Assembly (NCBI RefSeq): GCF_004363655.1
Contig: NZ_SNZH01000011.1
Coordinates: 62,001-126,000 of the forward strand
Reading direction: 5' to 3'
Source: Tahibacter aquaticus
Lineage (GTDB): Bacteria > Pseudomonadota > Gammaproteobacteria > Xanthomonadales > Rhodanobacteraceae
DNA length: 64,000 nucleotides
In this document: positions 26,547 to 35,867 of the stretch, one piece after another
Position numbering within the stretch: the stretch's first letter is position 1
How the letters are laid out: each line of letters opens with the position of its first letter
The notes under the pieces: generated by a model
The model's input: only the letters and a program-made list of their open reading frames with translations
Database searches by the model: none
Told to the model about the DNA's origin: nothing
Position numbers and translations under genes: made by a program

Positions 26547-28982
26547 ATGAGCAAGAAGACCGACGCTCCCGGCGGTGACGCCGAAGCCAACGCCAGCCTT
26601 CCCAAACCGCGCAGTCGCGCCAGCAAACCTGCTGCAAGCGCCGACGCCGATAATTCCGCCACAGCGAAGCCGGCCGCGCGCCCACGCACTGCCGCACGCA
26701 AGACCGCCAGCGAAACCGCAGCAGGCGAATCGCCGCAAGGATCGTTGATCGCCGATACGGGCGAAGCCGCCACCGCGCCGAAGCCGCGCAGCCGCGCAAC
26801 ACGCAGCAGCACAGCCGCAGACGGCGAAGCCGCCGCCACCAAGACACCGGCGCGATCTTCCTCCGGGCGATTTGCGCCGAAGCCGGCGGCCGCTACGCCC
26901 GAGGCAACGCCGTTGGCGACAGCGGCCGATGCGCCGCCTGCGGCAGTACAGCGTGCGTCGCCGCCAGTCGCGGCGAAATCCACCCCCGTACCCACCGCCG
27001 CCGCGACACCGGCGAGCAGAGCATCCACTGCCGCGCCGGCGACGCCAGCACCGCCCGTCGCACCGGCTGCCGCGACCGCAACGCCAACACCGCCCGTCGC
27101 AGCACCACCATCAGCCGAAGCGCCTGTCGTTGCACGCACCGCGGTTTCACCTGCAACAGCAGCGCCGACAGCCGCACCGGCCGCTGCACCACCGCCGTCA
27201 ACACCAGGCGCGACGGCATCACCACCAGCGGTGGCAGCGCCGGTAGTCACGCGTCCGGCCGACGCATTGCCCACTGCGACGCCGCCCGTGGCAAGACCGA
27301 CCACCGGTGCGCAGCAGGCCACCGCCCCACCGATCAACACGCCGCCGGCAGCACGTCCGCCGATAGCGCCGGTTGCCGCTGTCACTGCGCCCGTTGCGGC
27401 GAAGCCGGCGACAGTCGCAGCGGCGCCCGCATCACTACCGTCGCATGCAGCGCCGCTTGCCCCACGTCCACCGCCGCCGGGTGGGGCGTCCGTCACGGCA
27501 CCGGCAGCGGTGAAACCCGCGCCGGCGGTGCCAGCTGCAGCACCACCGGTGACCGCGTCCGCGCCTGCCGGGCGTCCCGTTGTGCCGCCGCCCGCGGCGG
27601 CCGCGGCAACGCATTCCGCGGCGACCGCATCGCCGGTGCCTCCGGTCACTGCACCCGCGACCGCTTCACGCACAACTGGCGGCGCACACCGCCCTGGCGC
27701 CGGACCGGCCTCTGCGCCCCCGGCCGCCAGACCCTTGGCGCCAGCGCCGGCCAGCAGCACGGCACCCGCATCCCGTAGCACCGTCACACCGCCACCGCCG
27801 TCCCCACCCGCGCCGGCAACGCCCCAGGCACCCACCCATGCAACCGCCCCTGCACCACCGTCCACCGGCCCGACCCACGCCAGCAGCACACCGGTGCCGT
27901 GGATGAATACCGACAAGATTCCACCGCGCAGCGCGACGCCCGCAGCGACCGCCGCCGCAGACCCCGGCAAAGCCAAACCCGCCCACAAGGCCAAACCCGC
28001 CGCCGCCAAAGCCGCCGCACCCGCGCATCCCGCCGACGCCTCGGCGCGCTCCCGCGGCGTGCTCGAAGCCCTGCTGCGCCTGCTGCCCGCGGCCTGGCGC
28101 GACACCACGCGCGACTACCTCGTGCTGATGCGCATGGACCGCCCCATCGGCGCGCTGCTGCTGCTGTGGCCGACCTGGTGGGCGCTCTGGCTGGCCCAGC
28201 ACGACTTCCCGCCGCCGCACCTGCTGGTCATCTTCACCGTCGGCGTATTCCTGATGCGCGCCGCCGGCTGCGTCATCAACGACTACGCCGACCGCTGGCT
28301 GGACCCGCAAGTCGAACGCACCAAAGGCCGCCCCATCGCCGCCGGCCGCGTCACGCCGCGCGCCGCCCTGGTGCTGTTCGGCGTGCTGATGCTGCTGGCC
28401 TTCGGCCTGGTACTGCTGACCAACGCGCTGACCGTGAAGCTATCCCTGGCCGGTGCCGCACTCGCCACCTTGTATCCCTTTGCCAAACGCCACACCCACC
28501 TGCCGCAAGTGGTACTCGGCGCCGCGTTCGGCTGGTCCATCCCCATGGCCTTCGCCGCCGTCAAAGGCGGCGGCATCAACGTCGGGTTATTCGATGCCCT
28601 GCCCCCGCTGTGCTGGGTACTGTTCCTCGCCAACGTCGTCTGGGCCACCGTCTACGACACCGAATACGCCATGGTCGACCGCGACGAAGACATCAAGGCC
28701 GGCTCCAAATCCACCGCCATCCTGTTCGGCGACGACGACCGCATGATCATCGGCGTGCTGATGGGCACCTTCGTGATGGCGCTGGTACTGATCGGCAGCC
28801 GCGCCGAACTGCACTGGTCGTACTACTTCGCCGTCGTCGCGGCGGCAGGGCTATGCGGCTACCAGCAGTGGCTGATCCGCACGCGCGAGCGCGCCGCGTG
28901 CTTTGCGGCGTTCCGGAATAATTTGTGGGTGGGGATGGTGGTGTGGGCGGGGGTTTGTTTGGCGCTGGCGATAAGGCACTGA
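26547..28982 (+). CDS. ubiA: 4-hydroxybenzoate polyprenyltransferase UbiA with very long Ala/Pro-rich N-terminal frame
   Basis: Prenylates 4-hydroxybenzoate in ubiquinone synthesis at the inner membrane. Residues about 523-805 form a complete Ubi[21 protein letters not shown], the first Asp-rich motif NDYADRWLD (Asn578), the second motif [13 protein letters not shown] (from Tyr703) and eight to nine membrane segments. Normal UbiA is about 290 residues. Here the same frame is open for over 500 more: residues 1-110 are basic with PKPRSRA repeats, 110-450 are almost only Ala, Pro, Thr, Val, and 450-520 are Lys/Ala-rich. An ATG at 27903 would give 359 residues and is the conservative alternative. 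No strong Shine-Dalgarno is seen before either start. Confidence 0.88.
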   Translation: MSKKTDAPGGDAEANASLPKPRSRASKPAASADADNSATAKPAARPRTAARKTASETAAGESPQGSLIADTGEAATAPKPRSRATRSSTAADGEAAATKTPARSSSGRFAPKPAAATPEATPLATAADAPPAAVQRASPPVAAKSTPVPTAAATPASRASTAAPATPAPPVAPAAATATPTPPVAAPPSAEAPVVARTAVSPATAAPTAAPAAAPPPSTPGATASPPAVAAPVVTRPADALPTATPPVARPTTGAQQATAPPINTPPAARPPIAPVAAVTAPVAAKPATVAAAPASLPSHAAPLAPRPPPPGGASVTAPAAVKPAPAVPAAAPPVTASAPAGRPVVPPPAAAAATHSAATASPVPPVTAPATASRTTGGAHRPGAGPASAPPAARPLAPAPASSTAPASRSTVTPPPPSPPAPATPQAPTHATAPAPPSTGPTHASSTPVPWMNTDKIPPRSATPAATAAADPGKAKPAHKAKPAAAKAAAPAHPADASARSRGVLEALLRLLPAAWRDTTRDYLVLMRMDRPIGALLLLWPTWWALWLAQHDFPPPHLLVIFTVGVFLMRAAGCVINDYADRWLDPQVERTKGRPIAAGRVTPRAALVLFGVLMLLAFGLVLLTNALTVKLSLAGAALATLYPFAKRHTHLPQVVLGAAFGWSIPMAFAAVKGGGINVGLFDALPPLCWVLFLANVVWATVYDTEYAMVDRDEDIKAGSKSTAILFGDDDRMIIGVLMGTFVMALVLIGSRAELHWSYYFAVVAAAGLCGYQQWLIRTRERAACFAAFRNNLWVGMVVWAGVCLALAIRH

Positions 28983-29102
28983 GATCGCAAAGGGCGAGCC
29001 GCCGAACCGTACATCTCCAGCAGCATCGCAATCGGTCGAGGTGGTGGGTTTCGCGTCCCGTCACGTCGAATTGCGGGTCGCCTGCTGCAGCGTGTTGACC
29101 GA

Positions 29103-31613
29103 TCACTCAATCCCGCGCATGGACGTGACGAGGGTTTTGTCGTGGAAGCGGTAGGTTCGGCCACATTCGTTGATCGCAGCAACTTTACGCAGCGCGTCTG
29201 GCTCGCTTTCACCAGCTGCGCGCAACGCGGCATAAAGTTGGTGGAATTCGGTTTCGAGATCGCCTGCAAAAATTCCCGGATCGTCGGAACCCAGGCTGAC
29301 CAGGATCGGAGGGTCTTCAGCCTGAAGATATTCGGGCACCCGCATCCACCGCAACGAATGATGCTCCAGAAAGCTCTGGTACTGACTGATACGCACGTTG
29401 CTCGACGGTAACGTTTCGACGATGACACCACGCTGGCCGATATGGCGCATCAACGATTGCTGAATAACAACATATTGCGATGCGTCAAGGAACCCTGCAT
29501 CGACTTCAATGATCTCGTCGGCACGTTTGATGACATCGGAATCACTTAACCAGCGCCACAGCAACGCAGTTGCGTCAGGTTGTTCACGGACAACACGCCG
29601 TACCCGATCGATCTCCAACTGCCAGTGATTGCTAAGAGCGTCACTGGCGGCGCGCGAGCCCGTGCAGCAACGCAATAGGGTCTTCCGACACACGCCGCGC
29701 AGCGCCATGGCACGCTCAAGAACAGCTGCAGGTTGCCATTGACCAAAAATGTTTTGTCCCTGACTTTCAAACTCGCGCTGCAACCTAGGCACACATGCCT
29801 GCATGCCAGGAACATCCCTCACTAGCTGCCATGCAGCAAGAAGCGCGGTTAGCCATTCCCCGCGCGCGAGCAGGATACGACCCGGCATACGTTGCAACCA
29901 CAGACTCGGCGAGATACCCATCGCGGTGCCATGGCCTATCCGATCGCCACGCTGCAGTTCAAGCAGGTTGAGGGCGTCCCACATGTAGCTAATGCCAGAA
30001 AGCAAATGGCGAAAATCCTCACCCGCGTGAAACGTGCAATGCGGGAGTCCGGCTGCACGACAAACACGAAACACTGGCGCGAACACGTCAGGGGGGGCAT
30101 GCAGCTCGTTTGCTGCCGCGTCGATACCTCGCACCCACCGAGAAAGACGTGGCCAGCGCCTCAACGCAACCAGCAAGATGCCGGAATATCGGCGAAGTTT
30201 TTGATCGAGATCATAGTGTCGATACAGCTTCTCGACCTTAGGGGGCGCCAGCTTGACGAAGTGTACAACCAGCGCAAGTTGCAATACGCGCTGATTGCCT
30301 GGTCGCGTCGAATCCAGCTCGACGAGAAGCCTGGACAGAGGACGATAAGACGTGCTCATCGACCTGCGGCCTACCGTTTTCAGGTAGTGCAAATAGCCTT
30401 GGAGCACCGCTCTAATTAATTCGCTTAGCTCACGGAGCGTGTCTTTCGGCGCAATTCGTCCTTCAACATAGCCAGTGACGCTATGAAATCCCGATCCATG
30501 CATCGCCAGAAAACGTTGCTGGTAGGTACGCTCGGTAGGGTCGCGTAACTTGGTCAGTGTGAGCTTTTGGAACTGGTCAAAACCGTGAGAACTTTCGTTC
30601 TGAACGAGTAGCCGATAATACTGATTCTGCAGCAGTAGATACGTGTGGAACATGCCTCCAATCACGCCACTCGGCCGCGTGTCGAGCCTACGTATCAACT
30701 GAGTCTGCCACTCCAGTTCGGCTTGAATATCCAGGCCAACTCGCAATGACTGGCGTAGCCCAGCGAATGCTGGCGCCCTTTGGTAGCCGCCGCCGAGTAG
30801 TGCTTGGCAGGACTGTGGGAGCGTCATAGTCATGGGCAGACGTTCAGCGGCAAAGCATACAAGCCATTCGCGCAGTCTTGCCGCGAGGCATAGCCGTTTG
30901 AACAGCTCAGCCGGCGTCAACTCCGGATCGACCTGTCGCACGAGGTCACGGACACGCTCCCTATCCCTTCCGATGGACCATGCCTGATCGAAATCGCGAG
31001 TGTACTTACGTGGCGCGTCGAGAGCGCCAAGCCAGCAAACCTCGGCTTGGCTACTGCCATTCAAATGCAAGTGCGTTTCATGAAGACCTTGCTTTGCAAG
31101 GTATTCGTCGATTGACGCATTCGCGGGCTTGAGCAACGGCACAGACAAACGCCCCCAGGAGGCTGAAGGCACTGGCGTCATTCCCAAACGCGCCGAACGA
31201 TCGTCGCGCCCTTCGCGGCTGGTCGCATTGAGCGAAACGGCGGCCATTGCCTGGATCGGTAGCGATGACATGCGGCTGGCAACTCCTTGTTGCCAGGCGC
31301 CGAACTTCAAGTGATCGACGTAAATCTTAAGGTGCCTGTATTCGACAAACTCACTGACCAGCTGGTGCAGCGCGGACCGCACAAGGCATGAGCGATACTG
31401 AGCGCCCACGGACACTTGTCGCCATGCCATATCGAAAACGTGATCTGGGTAACGCGCAGCCCAGGGCTGGTACGCCAAGTAAACTGGCTCTCGCAACAAA
31501 TCCCAAGTCGATCGCCCATTGAACGGCGCAGCGCGCAGATACTTAAGCACGCGGTAGTCCGATAGCAGTAGCGTTGAAAGCAGCGCGCTTGTAGACACCA
31601 ATTGGCCGTTCAT
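29103..31613 (-). CDS. rdrB: RADAR system adenosine deaminase RdrB
   Basis: An 836-residue deaminase, far longer than housekeeping adenosine deaminase (about 340). Metal and catalytic motifs appear in the order of that superfamily: H181-x-H183 in THLHLNGSS, His529 and Glu532 in FHAGED, His561 in RIGHG, and Asp777-Asp778 in GSDDPGIF. RdrB of RADAR assembles with the RdrA ATPase during phage infection and deaminates adenosine nucleotides or RNA, blocking phage growth. The partner ATPase gene lies directly upstream and overlaps by four bases (ATGA). GC content is visibly lower than in the flanks. It ends 120 bases from ubiA. Substrate and anti-phage role are inferred from family. Confidence 0.87.
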   Translation of the reverse strand: MNGQLVSTSALLSTLLLSDYRVLKYLRAAPFNGRSTWDLLREPVYLAYQPWAARYPDHVFDMAWRQVSVGAQYRSCLVRSALHQLVSEFVEYRHLKIYVDHLKFGAWQQGVASRMSSLPIQAMAAVSLNATSREGRDDRSARLGMTPVPSASWGRLSVPLLKPANASIDEYLAKQGLHETHLHLNGSSQAEVCWLGALDAPRKYTRDFDQAWSIGRDRERVRDLVRQVDPELTPAELFKRLCLAARLREWLVCFAAERLPMTMTLPQSCQALLGGGYQRAPAFAGLRQSLRVGLDIQAELEWQTQLIRRLDTRPSGVIGGMFHTYLLLQNQYYRLLVQNESSHGFDQFQKLTLTKLRDPTERTYQQRFLAMHGSGFHSVTGYVEGRIAPKDTLRELSELIRAVLQGYLHYLKTVGRRSMSTSYRPLSRLLVELDSTRPGNQRVLQLALVVHFVKLAPPKVEKLYRHYDLDQKLRRYSGILLVALRRWPRLSRWVRGIDAAANELHAPPDVFAPVFRVCRAAGLPHCTFHAGEDFRHLLSGISYMWDALNLLELQRGDRIGHGTAMGISPSLWLQRMPGRILLARGEWLTALLAAWQLVRDVPGMQACVPRLQREFESQGQNIFGQWQPAAVLERAMALRGVCRKTLLRCCTGSRAASDALSNHWQLEIDRVRRVVREQPDATALLWRWLSDSDVIKRADEIIEVDAGFLDASQYVVIQQSLMRHIGQRGVIVETLPSSNVRISQYQSFLEHHSLRWMRVPEYLQAEDPPILVSLGSDDPGIFAGDLETEFHQLYAALRAAGESEPDALRKVAAINECGRTYRFHDKTLVTSMRGIE

Positions 31614-34342
31614 CGGCCTTTTTTGCCCGACGTTACGGCTTTTTTCTTAGCCGGTTCTTTGGTCTCCGGTTTAGGCCGTGCCTTGATGGCGGGTTTTTTT
31701 TTCGCGGAAGATCCGCCTTCCTCATTTAGGTACGATGGGTGCGCATTCGTCGCATCCAGCACAGGGGCACGCCGTGTCTGATTCGCTGTGACGATACCAT
31801 CGTAGCTGGCTTTATTGCGACAGCTACCTTTAGGAAGTAATTGCTCGAACATCTCCCGATACTCCGCACGCTCGTAGAGCAGACCAAGTACTAGCGGACA
31901 CGTCGCAACGATGGCCATCAACGGCCAGCGCTCAGGCAACAACTTCGTAGCCTTGAGCTTTTTTAGAAAAGGTTTTGGACTAGTTCGCGGATTACCGCGA
32001 TTGACGGGCTCAGTTTCATTTGTCTGTGCGCCGATGACAAAGTGATGCTCAGCCTCTTCCACAAAAAACGCATTGAGTAGACAGACCGCGAACATTTCTA
32101 CCAAGTCCGCCGCTACATTGGGCTTTTCCAACTTGGGACCAAATGCTTCGGCAACATTCTCGAGGTTATGTAGTAAGCGGTTCGCGACTTTACCGACAAA
32201 TATAGAGGATGGTGCCAGAAATCTTTTTAGTAACTCGACATCGCTCAGCCATTCCTCCACAGGTATCAGCAATTTTTCGATTAGTTCATCATCGGCTTCT
32301 TCCTCGGTATCTAACCGACTGCTCGCACGTCGCCTAATCTCGGCTTCGGCGGTAGCGCCCCAGCTCGGCGCAGGAATCGTCAGAGTCGGATAGGTCTTTC
32401 GAAGTAAGTGTCTAATGTCTTCGATCGACAAACCTTTCCCAGCTTTGTCGTTCTTGGCATTGTACTGCTCGGATAGCAAACGCTCGACCAATCCCAGGAG
32501 GGTGAACAGCGAGGCATATGTTCGAATCCCCTTTCTCTCAGAGATTTTTATGAGACTCAGCTGAATCGCGGCCGATTCGGCGGCCGAATCTTTGCTAGAA
32601 AGGAAATACGTGCCAAGCTGGACGTCTTTCGACCGTGGCGTCGAGTAATGCGATGCTATTTGGCCTGTGGCGCGGCGCCCCCAATCCAGCGCATATTCGT
32701 CACGACCTATGCCGAGGTACTGTCGAAAGCGCTGCCGTCCGAGATCGGATTGTTCGTTATAACCACCGCCATCGCGCGTCAAAACATAGAGTAGGACGTT
32801 AAGTGGGCCGCGACAGAGATAACGCAGCATCGCGCCCGGTTGACCATAGCAGAATCGTGCAACTTCGGCGGCAAGGGCGGCTGAACAGTTGCGAATGTCC
32901 TCATCGTCCGAGGTCGGCGACAGATAAGGCGCCGTATCTACATCGTCGCCACCACGCGTGAGATCGAACACCGCGCGACAGAGCTCCGGCGAGCTGCGCT
33001 CGGACAACGCGTCGGTATCAATACGCAGCTTGTAGAGACTCGTCAGCGTCAACCCCCGCATTGCGGCGCAGAAAGCGTTGAACAGCTCGCCAGGGTCGGT
33101 TCGGCCCGAGTCGCAGTTGGGCCATTCAAGATGAGGCGCACAGTGCGCCATCAGATCAATAACGGATCGCAACGGCTGCTTCAACAAGTAGACGCGAAAC
33201 AAAGCAACATCAGATTTGGTACGAATGCGTAATGCCGAGCGGATCAGTTGATCGATTTGCTCGCGAACATCGCATTTCGCGTTGTCCCAAGAAAACTCGT
33301 ACCTATACGTGTTCGTCGACTCATCCATCGTGTTCCAGAGCGGCGCTAGCGAAGCGCGCCGATGCGTAGGAAACAGTTTTAGAAGGTATTGCTCTTCAAG
33401 CTGGTCGATCATGCGTAGATATTGGTCAGACCGTCCTTTGTGCGCTATGTTTTCTGTATTTGCATTGCCGAATATGACCCTGCCGCCGATGGTTTTCGCG
33501 AAATGACGTCGGACTAGCAAAGCATAGAGTTCCATGTCACCAGCAACTACTACCATCATGCGCGGCATATCTAGATACTTACGTATGCATTCAAGCAGAC
33601 CCACCGCGTGGCCTGCGTGTGTGTCCGCGTCATCGAAAGCCAGCATCAATGCATCGACTTTCAAAATTTCGCAGGCAAGGTCGAACAATTTGTGCAACTT
33701 CTTGCGTAAATCGAGACTATCTCCAGCGCGCTCCAATCCCCAATCGAGAAACAGCTCCGGATCAAGATCATTAAGCGCGTGATGTCCCTGTTGGAACAGC
33801 GCCAAGCCACCTGCAACGTTTTTAAAAGCTTCGCGCCAGCCTTGGCGAGATTTTTCGCAGTCGAGGCTGCCTTGCACTTCCAACTGCTTATCTACGCATT
33901 TGGCAATTTGCCGCAGTATGACAAGAAGCGGGATTTCGCTGTGCTCGATCCGACTCGGGTCAATAAGCGGCAAGAAGCGCATTCGAAATTTTGCTTCTTT
34001 CTTTTTCTCGAAAACCTCTTTGAGATGGCGGAGAAAGGTTGATTTTCCCGCGCCACGCGTACCGTCGAGAAAAAAAGTCCACCCACTCGCGCTTGGATAG
34101 CTATCCGGTTCAACCACGTATTCCGGCACGCGGAGGTCGTCAAGTCGATCAAGGTGGTCCCTAACACTGCGGCGGAAGCTGTCATATTGGCGGCGGTGAA
34201 TAGGCTCGCGTGTTTCGGACGGATCGCGACCCGCTCCAGTAGATCCTGATTGCGCTTGCCATTCCGGACGATCCAGTTTGATGACAACCGATTCGAGATT
34301 GGGTGCGTGGCCAATAGACGGGGTTGGGACCTGATTCGACAC
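31610..34342 (-). CDS. rdrA: RADAR system P-loop ATPase RdrA
   Basis: A 910-residue ATPase. Walker A is GTRGAGKST at residues 94-102, Walker B-like LAFDDAD with Asp237-Asp238; the rest is a long helical region with no recognised domain, ending in a Lys-rich tail (PAIKARPKPETKEPAKKK). Size, KAP-like P-loop and the immediately following large adenosine deaminase match RdrA, which forms a ring and delivers substrate to RdrB. The GTG at 34342 is chosen because a perfect AGGAGG lies six bases before it; the upstream ATG at 34384 has none. First gene of the operon. No third accessory gene (for example a small membrane protein) is seen next to it. Confidence 0.87.
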   Translation of the reverse strand: MSNQVPTPSIGHAPNLESVVIKLDRPEWQAQSGSTGAGRDPSETREPIHRRQYDSFRRSVRDHLDRLDDLRVPEYVVEPDSYPSASGWTFFLDGTRGAGKSTFLRHLKEVFEKKKEAKFRMRFLPLIDPSRIEHSEIPLLVILRQIAKCVDKQLEVQGSLDCEKSRQGWREAFKNVAGGLALFQQGHHALNDLDPELFLDWGLERAGDSLDLRKKLHKLFDLACEILKVDALMLAFDDADTHAGHAVGLLECIRKYLDMPRMMVVVAGDMELYALLVRRHFAKTIGGRVIFGNANTENIAHKGRSDQYLRMIDQLEEQYLLKLFPTHRRASLAPLWNTMDESTNTYRYEFSWDNAKCDVREQIDQLIRSALRIRTKSDVALFRVYLLKQPLRSVIDLMAHCAPHLEWPNCDSGRTDPGELFNAFCAAMRGLTLTSLYKLRIDTDALSERSSPELCRAVFDLTRGGDDVDTAPYLSPTSDDEDIRNCSAALAAEVARFCYGQPGAMLRYLCRGPLNVLLYVLTRDGGGYNEQSDLGRQRFRQYLGIGRDEYALDWGRRATGQIASHYSTPRSKDVQLGTYFLSSKDSAAESAAIQLSLIKISERKGIRTYASLFTLLGLVERLLSEQYNAKNDKAGKGLSIEDIRHLLRKTYPTLTIPAPSWGATAEAEIRRRASSRLDTEEEADDELIEKLLIPVEEWLSDVELLKRFLAPSSIFVGKVANRLLHNLENVAEAFGPKLEKPNVAADLVEMFAVCLLNAFFVEEAEHHFVIGAQTNETEPVNRGNPRTSPKPFLKKLKATKLLPERWPLMAIVATCPLVLGLLYERAEYREMFEQLLPKGSCRNKASYDGIVTANQTRRAPVLDATNAHPSYLNEEGGSSAKKKPAIKARPKPETKEPAKKKAVTSGKKGR

Positions 34343-34686
34343 GCCGTTCCTCCTGAATCGAAACCGCAAGTTGATCGAAAGCACACCAAATACCCTAGCC
34401 GACGGCGCGCGCTGTGAACCTTACGGCAGTTTGTTGCCGTCGCGCAATGTATACGAGCGGCCCTGGGAGAGAAACGCCGATACCGGCGCAACAGACGATG
34501 TGTATCACACATGCGCCGGCGCGAAGTGCTTTGCGGAACTCTCAATACTCGATGTACTGCTGAGGATCTTTTATTGGCTGGGCTGCCGGCTGCGGTTTCT
34601 ATTCTCCGACGAACTGAAACTATCGTCTCTGGAACCCAATGTTGTCCCGCGCTCAAATGGCATACCGCCACTGATCTGCAGCCGCC
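34343..34686. promoter_or_regulatory. Divergent promoter region of rdrA and radC-like gene
   Basis: 344 bases of low-GC DNA containing only the AGGAGG site of rdrA (34349-34354, minus strand) as a clear signal. Open frames here look random. Promoters for both genes must lie in or near this stretch, but I could not fix -10/-35 elements. Confidence 0.5.
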
Positions 34687-35238
34687 ATGGACTTTCGCTA
34701 CCTGACAGAATTTTCGGACGTAGGATCAAGAACAACACTTGCCCGTGCGTTGGACATTCTGGAAGCTCAGGCGAGAAAACCTGGCCCAGCCTTGGCTAGC
34801 TCGCACCTCGCAGCAGAGTGGTTCCGAATTCGTCTTTCGCCGCTGAGCCACGAAGTCCTCGCCGTCGCCTGGCTCAACCCCAAACTCCACCTCCTCGAAT
34901 TCCGCGAACTCGCCCACGGCACCCTGGACCGCGTGATGGTTTATCCGCGCGAAGTGGTGAAGTCCGCGTTGGCGGCCAATGCCTGGGCCGGCATCCTGGC
35001 CCACAACCATCCCTCGGGTGACGCGGAGCCGTCGGATGCGGATATCGCGCTGACGCACGAACTGCAGGCGGCACTGCGCCTGGTCGACGTGAAGCTGCTG
35101 GACCATTTCATTGTCACCGCCGCGCAGCCGCCGTTTTCGATGGCACAGGCAAGGCTGCTGGTGCCGGAACCCGGCCTGCGCCCAGCGCTGGCATTGGCGG
35201 GACGGGTGAAAGGCCGGCGTAAGGCGGCGCGCCCGTAG
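34687..35238 (+). CDS. Short RadC-like JAB/MPN (JAMM) domain protein, mobile type
   Basis: A 183-residue protein with the RadC JAMM metal site: Glu in LLEFRELAHGT and H-x-H-P-S-G-x4-P-S-x2-D in ILAHNHPSGDAEPSDAD. It lacks the N-terminal helix-hairpin-helix region of housekeeping RadC (about 225 residues), like the YkfG/YeeS-type copies on prophages and islands. The function of RadC is unresolved; it is not needed for repair as once thought. Composition shifts inside the gene: the first about 150 bases are low in GC like the RADAR operon, the rest is high in GC like the chromosome. The start has no strong Shine-Dalgarno. Confidence 0.82.
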   Translation: MDFRYLTEFSDVGSRTTLARALDILEAQARKPGPALASSHLAAEWFRIRLSPLSHEVLAVAWLNPKLHLLEFRELAHGTLDRVMVYPREVVKSALAANAWAGILAHNHPSGDAEPSDADIALTHELQAALRLVDVKLLDHFIVTAAQPPFSMAQARLLVPEPGLRPALALAGRVKGRRKAARP

Positions 35239-35390
35239 GAACGCGGCGCACAGCCGGCGCGCTGTCGGTGGGGTTTGCCGATTGACGGTTTATGCGGAAA
35301 CGCCGCCACGGTGGGCGGCCCGGCCCAGGGATTGGCCCGTTTCCGCTCCCGGCTGCGCGCCCTGGCTTTCGGTCAAAAAGCCCGAAACGC

Positions 35391-35642
35391 GGCGCTTTTT
35401 TTGCGGTGCTCCGCGCTTTTACCGTGGAACTCGGCGCTTTGACGGTCGCGTTCCGCCCTTTTTTCGCGGAACGCCGCGGAGTGAGCGCGGAACCCCGCCG
35501 TTTGGGCGCGGAGCACGGCGCGTTGACCGTGGCGCTCCGCCCTTCTGGCGCGGAACGCGGCGCTTCGACCGCGGCCTTCCGCGCGGAAAGGGTGGAACTT
35601 CGCGTTTTGACGGCGGAATGCCGCGCTTTGCGGGCGAATGCT
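35391..35642. repeat. Tandem array: 12 imperfect copies of a 21-bp unit
   Basis: Units follow one another without gaps from 35391 in steps of exactly 21 bases; each starts CGCGCTTT-like or GGCGCTTT-like and ends GCGGAACGC-like. Because 21 is a multiple of three, several frames stay open on both strands and read as heptads: plus-strand frame xRALTAE-like (35292-35813), minus-strand frames FRAxxAE-like (35373-35846) and ARSSTVK-like (35114-35716). None has convincing start signals or a known family, so I leave all uncalled as genes. Confidence 0.9.
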
Positions 35643-35819
35643 TCGGCCGGAATGGCCGGCCGCCCCCCGGCGGCCGCCGGGTCCGGTGCACGGCAGCGTC
35701 GGCGGGTTCGCCACACGGTGCAGCCCGTTGGCTGCGGCGTCTGGCACGCCGTTGTTGATTGCTACAAAACAGTTTTGATCAGAAACGCCCGAACTATTCA
35801 ACGAATGGAATAACACAGC

Positions 35820-35844
35820 GCCGCGCCCCTGCCACGGGCGCGGC
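35820..35844. terminator. GC-rich hairpin downstream of hypothetical gene
   Basis: Nine-bp arms GCCGCGCCC / GGGCGCGGC with loop ctgccac, 24 bases beyond the stop of the leftward hypothetical gene. Followed on the minus strand by GTGTTATT, a poor U-tract. Confidence 0.5.
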
Positions 35845-35867
35845 ACTGTGCGGCAGGCGCTGGCGGG

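Larger units (their letters stand above)
29103..35238. other. Putative defence island: rdrA-rdrB plus mobile-type radC
   Basis: Base composition drops sharply here. For example 32041-32100 has 27 G+C of 60, against 44 of 60 at 52321-52380. The block holds two defence genes and a RadC of the kind common on genomic islands, and is bordered by ubiA on the left and a tandem repeat array on the right. No integrase, tRNA or flanking direct repeat was found, so the exact ends and mode of entry are unknown. Confidence 0.65.

Noticed and set aside
26534-28108. A 524-codon minus-strand frame antisense to the Pro/Ala-rich part of ubiA
   Set aside because: GCC/CCG codons read backwards give GGC/CGG codons without stops, so the frame is a by-product of composition. 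It has no family, signal or ribosome site.
28983-29102. Possible integrase or transposase remnant at the left edge of the RADAR island
   Set aside because: Translations of this 120-base stretch show no recognisable catalytic motif or end repeat. The island's mode of entry stays unknown.
34371-34799. A 142-codon plus-strand frame across the rdrA-radC intergenic region, as a third RADAR gene
   Set aside because: It overlaps the rdrA start and the radC 5' end, has no Shine-Dalgarno, and does not look like the small membrane accessory proteins of RADAR.
35391-35642. Tandem repeats taken as a CRISPR array
   Set aside because: The units are contiguous with no unique spacers, and no cas gene is nearby.
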